From: an uncultured bacterium | GTDB lineage: Bacteria; Bacteroidota; Bacteroidia; Bacteroidales; Bacteroidaceae | DNA length: 13,722 nt | Reading direction: 5' to 3' | Assembly: GCA_905215655.1 (NCBI GenBank) | Contig: CAJMQT010000050.1 | Location: forward strand, 1-13,722 | In this document: piece after piece, positions 13,671-13,722 of the stretch | Position numbering within the stretch: position 1 is the stretch's first letter | How the letters are laid out: each line of letters opens with the position of its first letter | The notes under the pieces: generated by a model | The model's database searches: none | Told to the model about the DNA's origin: nothing | What the model saw: the letters and a program-made list of their open reading frames with translations, nothing else | Made by a program: the position numbers and the translations under genes

Positions 13671-13704
13671 CCTCACCCCCGACCCCTCTCCCAAAGAGAG
13701 GGGA
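13671..13704. repeat. C/T-rich intergenic hairpin repeat
   Basis: After the eno terminator the DNA becomes strongly strand-asymmetric. CCCCTCTC (13683-13690) is complementary to GAGAGGGG (13696-13703), with loop CCAAA. Sequences of this kind are, from memory, scattered between genes in many bacterial genomes including Bacteroidetes. No gene is visible from 13599 to the window end. Confidence 0.55.
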
Positions 13705-13722
13705 GAAGAGGTAGCAGCCCCC

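Overview
The window looks like chromosomal DNA from a Bacteroidales bacterium, most likely Prevotella or a close relative. Three promoters carry the Bacteroidetes-type -7 element TAnnTTTG (TACCTTTG, TAACTTTG, TACCTTTG). Start codons are preceded by A/T-rich leaders without clear Shine-Dalgarno sites, and the proteins (DUF5703 and GH2 glycosidases, PMCA-type Ca2+ ATPase, CPBP protease, RibD, enolase) resemble Bacteroidales families. The genus is inferred from memory of such sequences, not from a search.

Layout. Bases 1-730 hold repeats and one tRNA: the end of a foldback repeat element (1-52), a 7-bp tandem repeat (113-168), a 22-bp-period palindromic array (172-296), and a minus-strand tRNA-Met with its own terminator and promoter. 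Bases 731-5338 hold a minus-strand operon of two secreted glycosidases: a DUF5703 (GH95-like) enzyme followed by a GH2 beta-galactosidase-like enzyme with a DUF4982 domain. Bases 5339-6020 hold a complete 183-bp copy of the foldback element, a second 22-bp-period array, a nested stem-loop and the promoter of the next operon. Bases 6021-12095 hold four plus-strand genes that look like one operon: a Ca2+ P-type ATPase, a HAD phosphatase-RibF fusion (overlapping by 13 nt), a CPBP membrane protease, and ribD (overlapping by 14 nt). Bases 12096-13722 hold the enolase gene with its own promoter, a structured leader and a strong terminator, then a C/T-rich hairpin repeat.

How the genes relate. The glycosidase pair probably works on one glycan outside the cytoplasm; no SusC/SusD pair, regulator or transporter lies in the window. 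In the four-gene operon two members act in flavin metabolism: RibD early in riboflavin synthesis and RibF at its end. The HAD domain fused to RibF could be the ARPP phosphatase missing from many pathway annotations, or an FMN hydrolase opposing the kinase. The most unusual non-coding signal is the pairing of foldback element and 22-bp array on both sides of the tRNA/glycosidase block.
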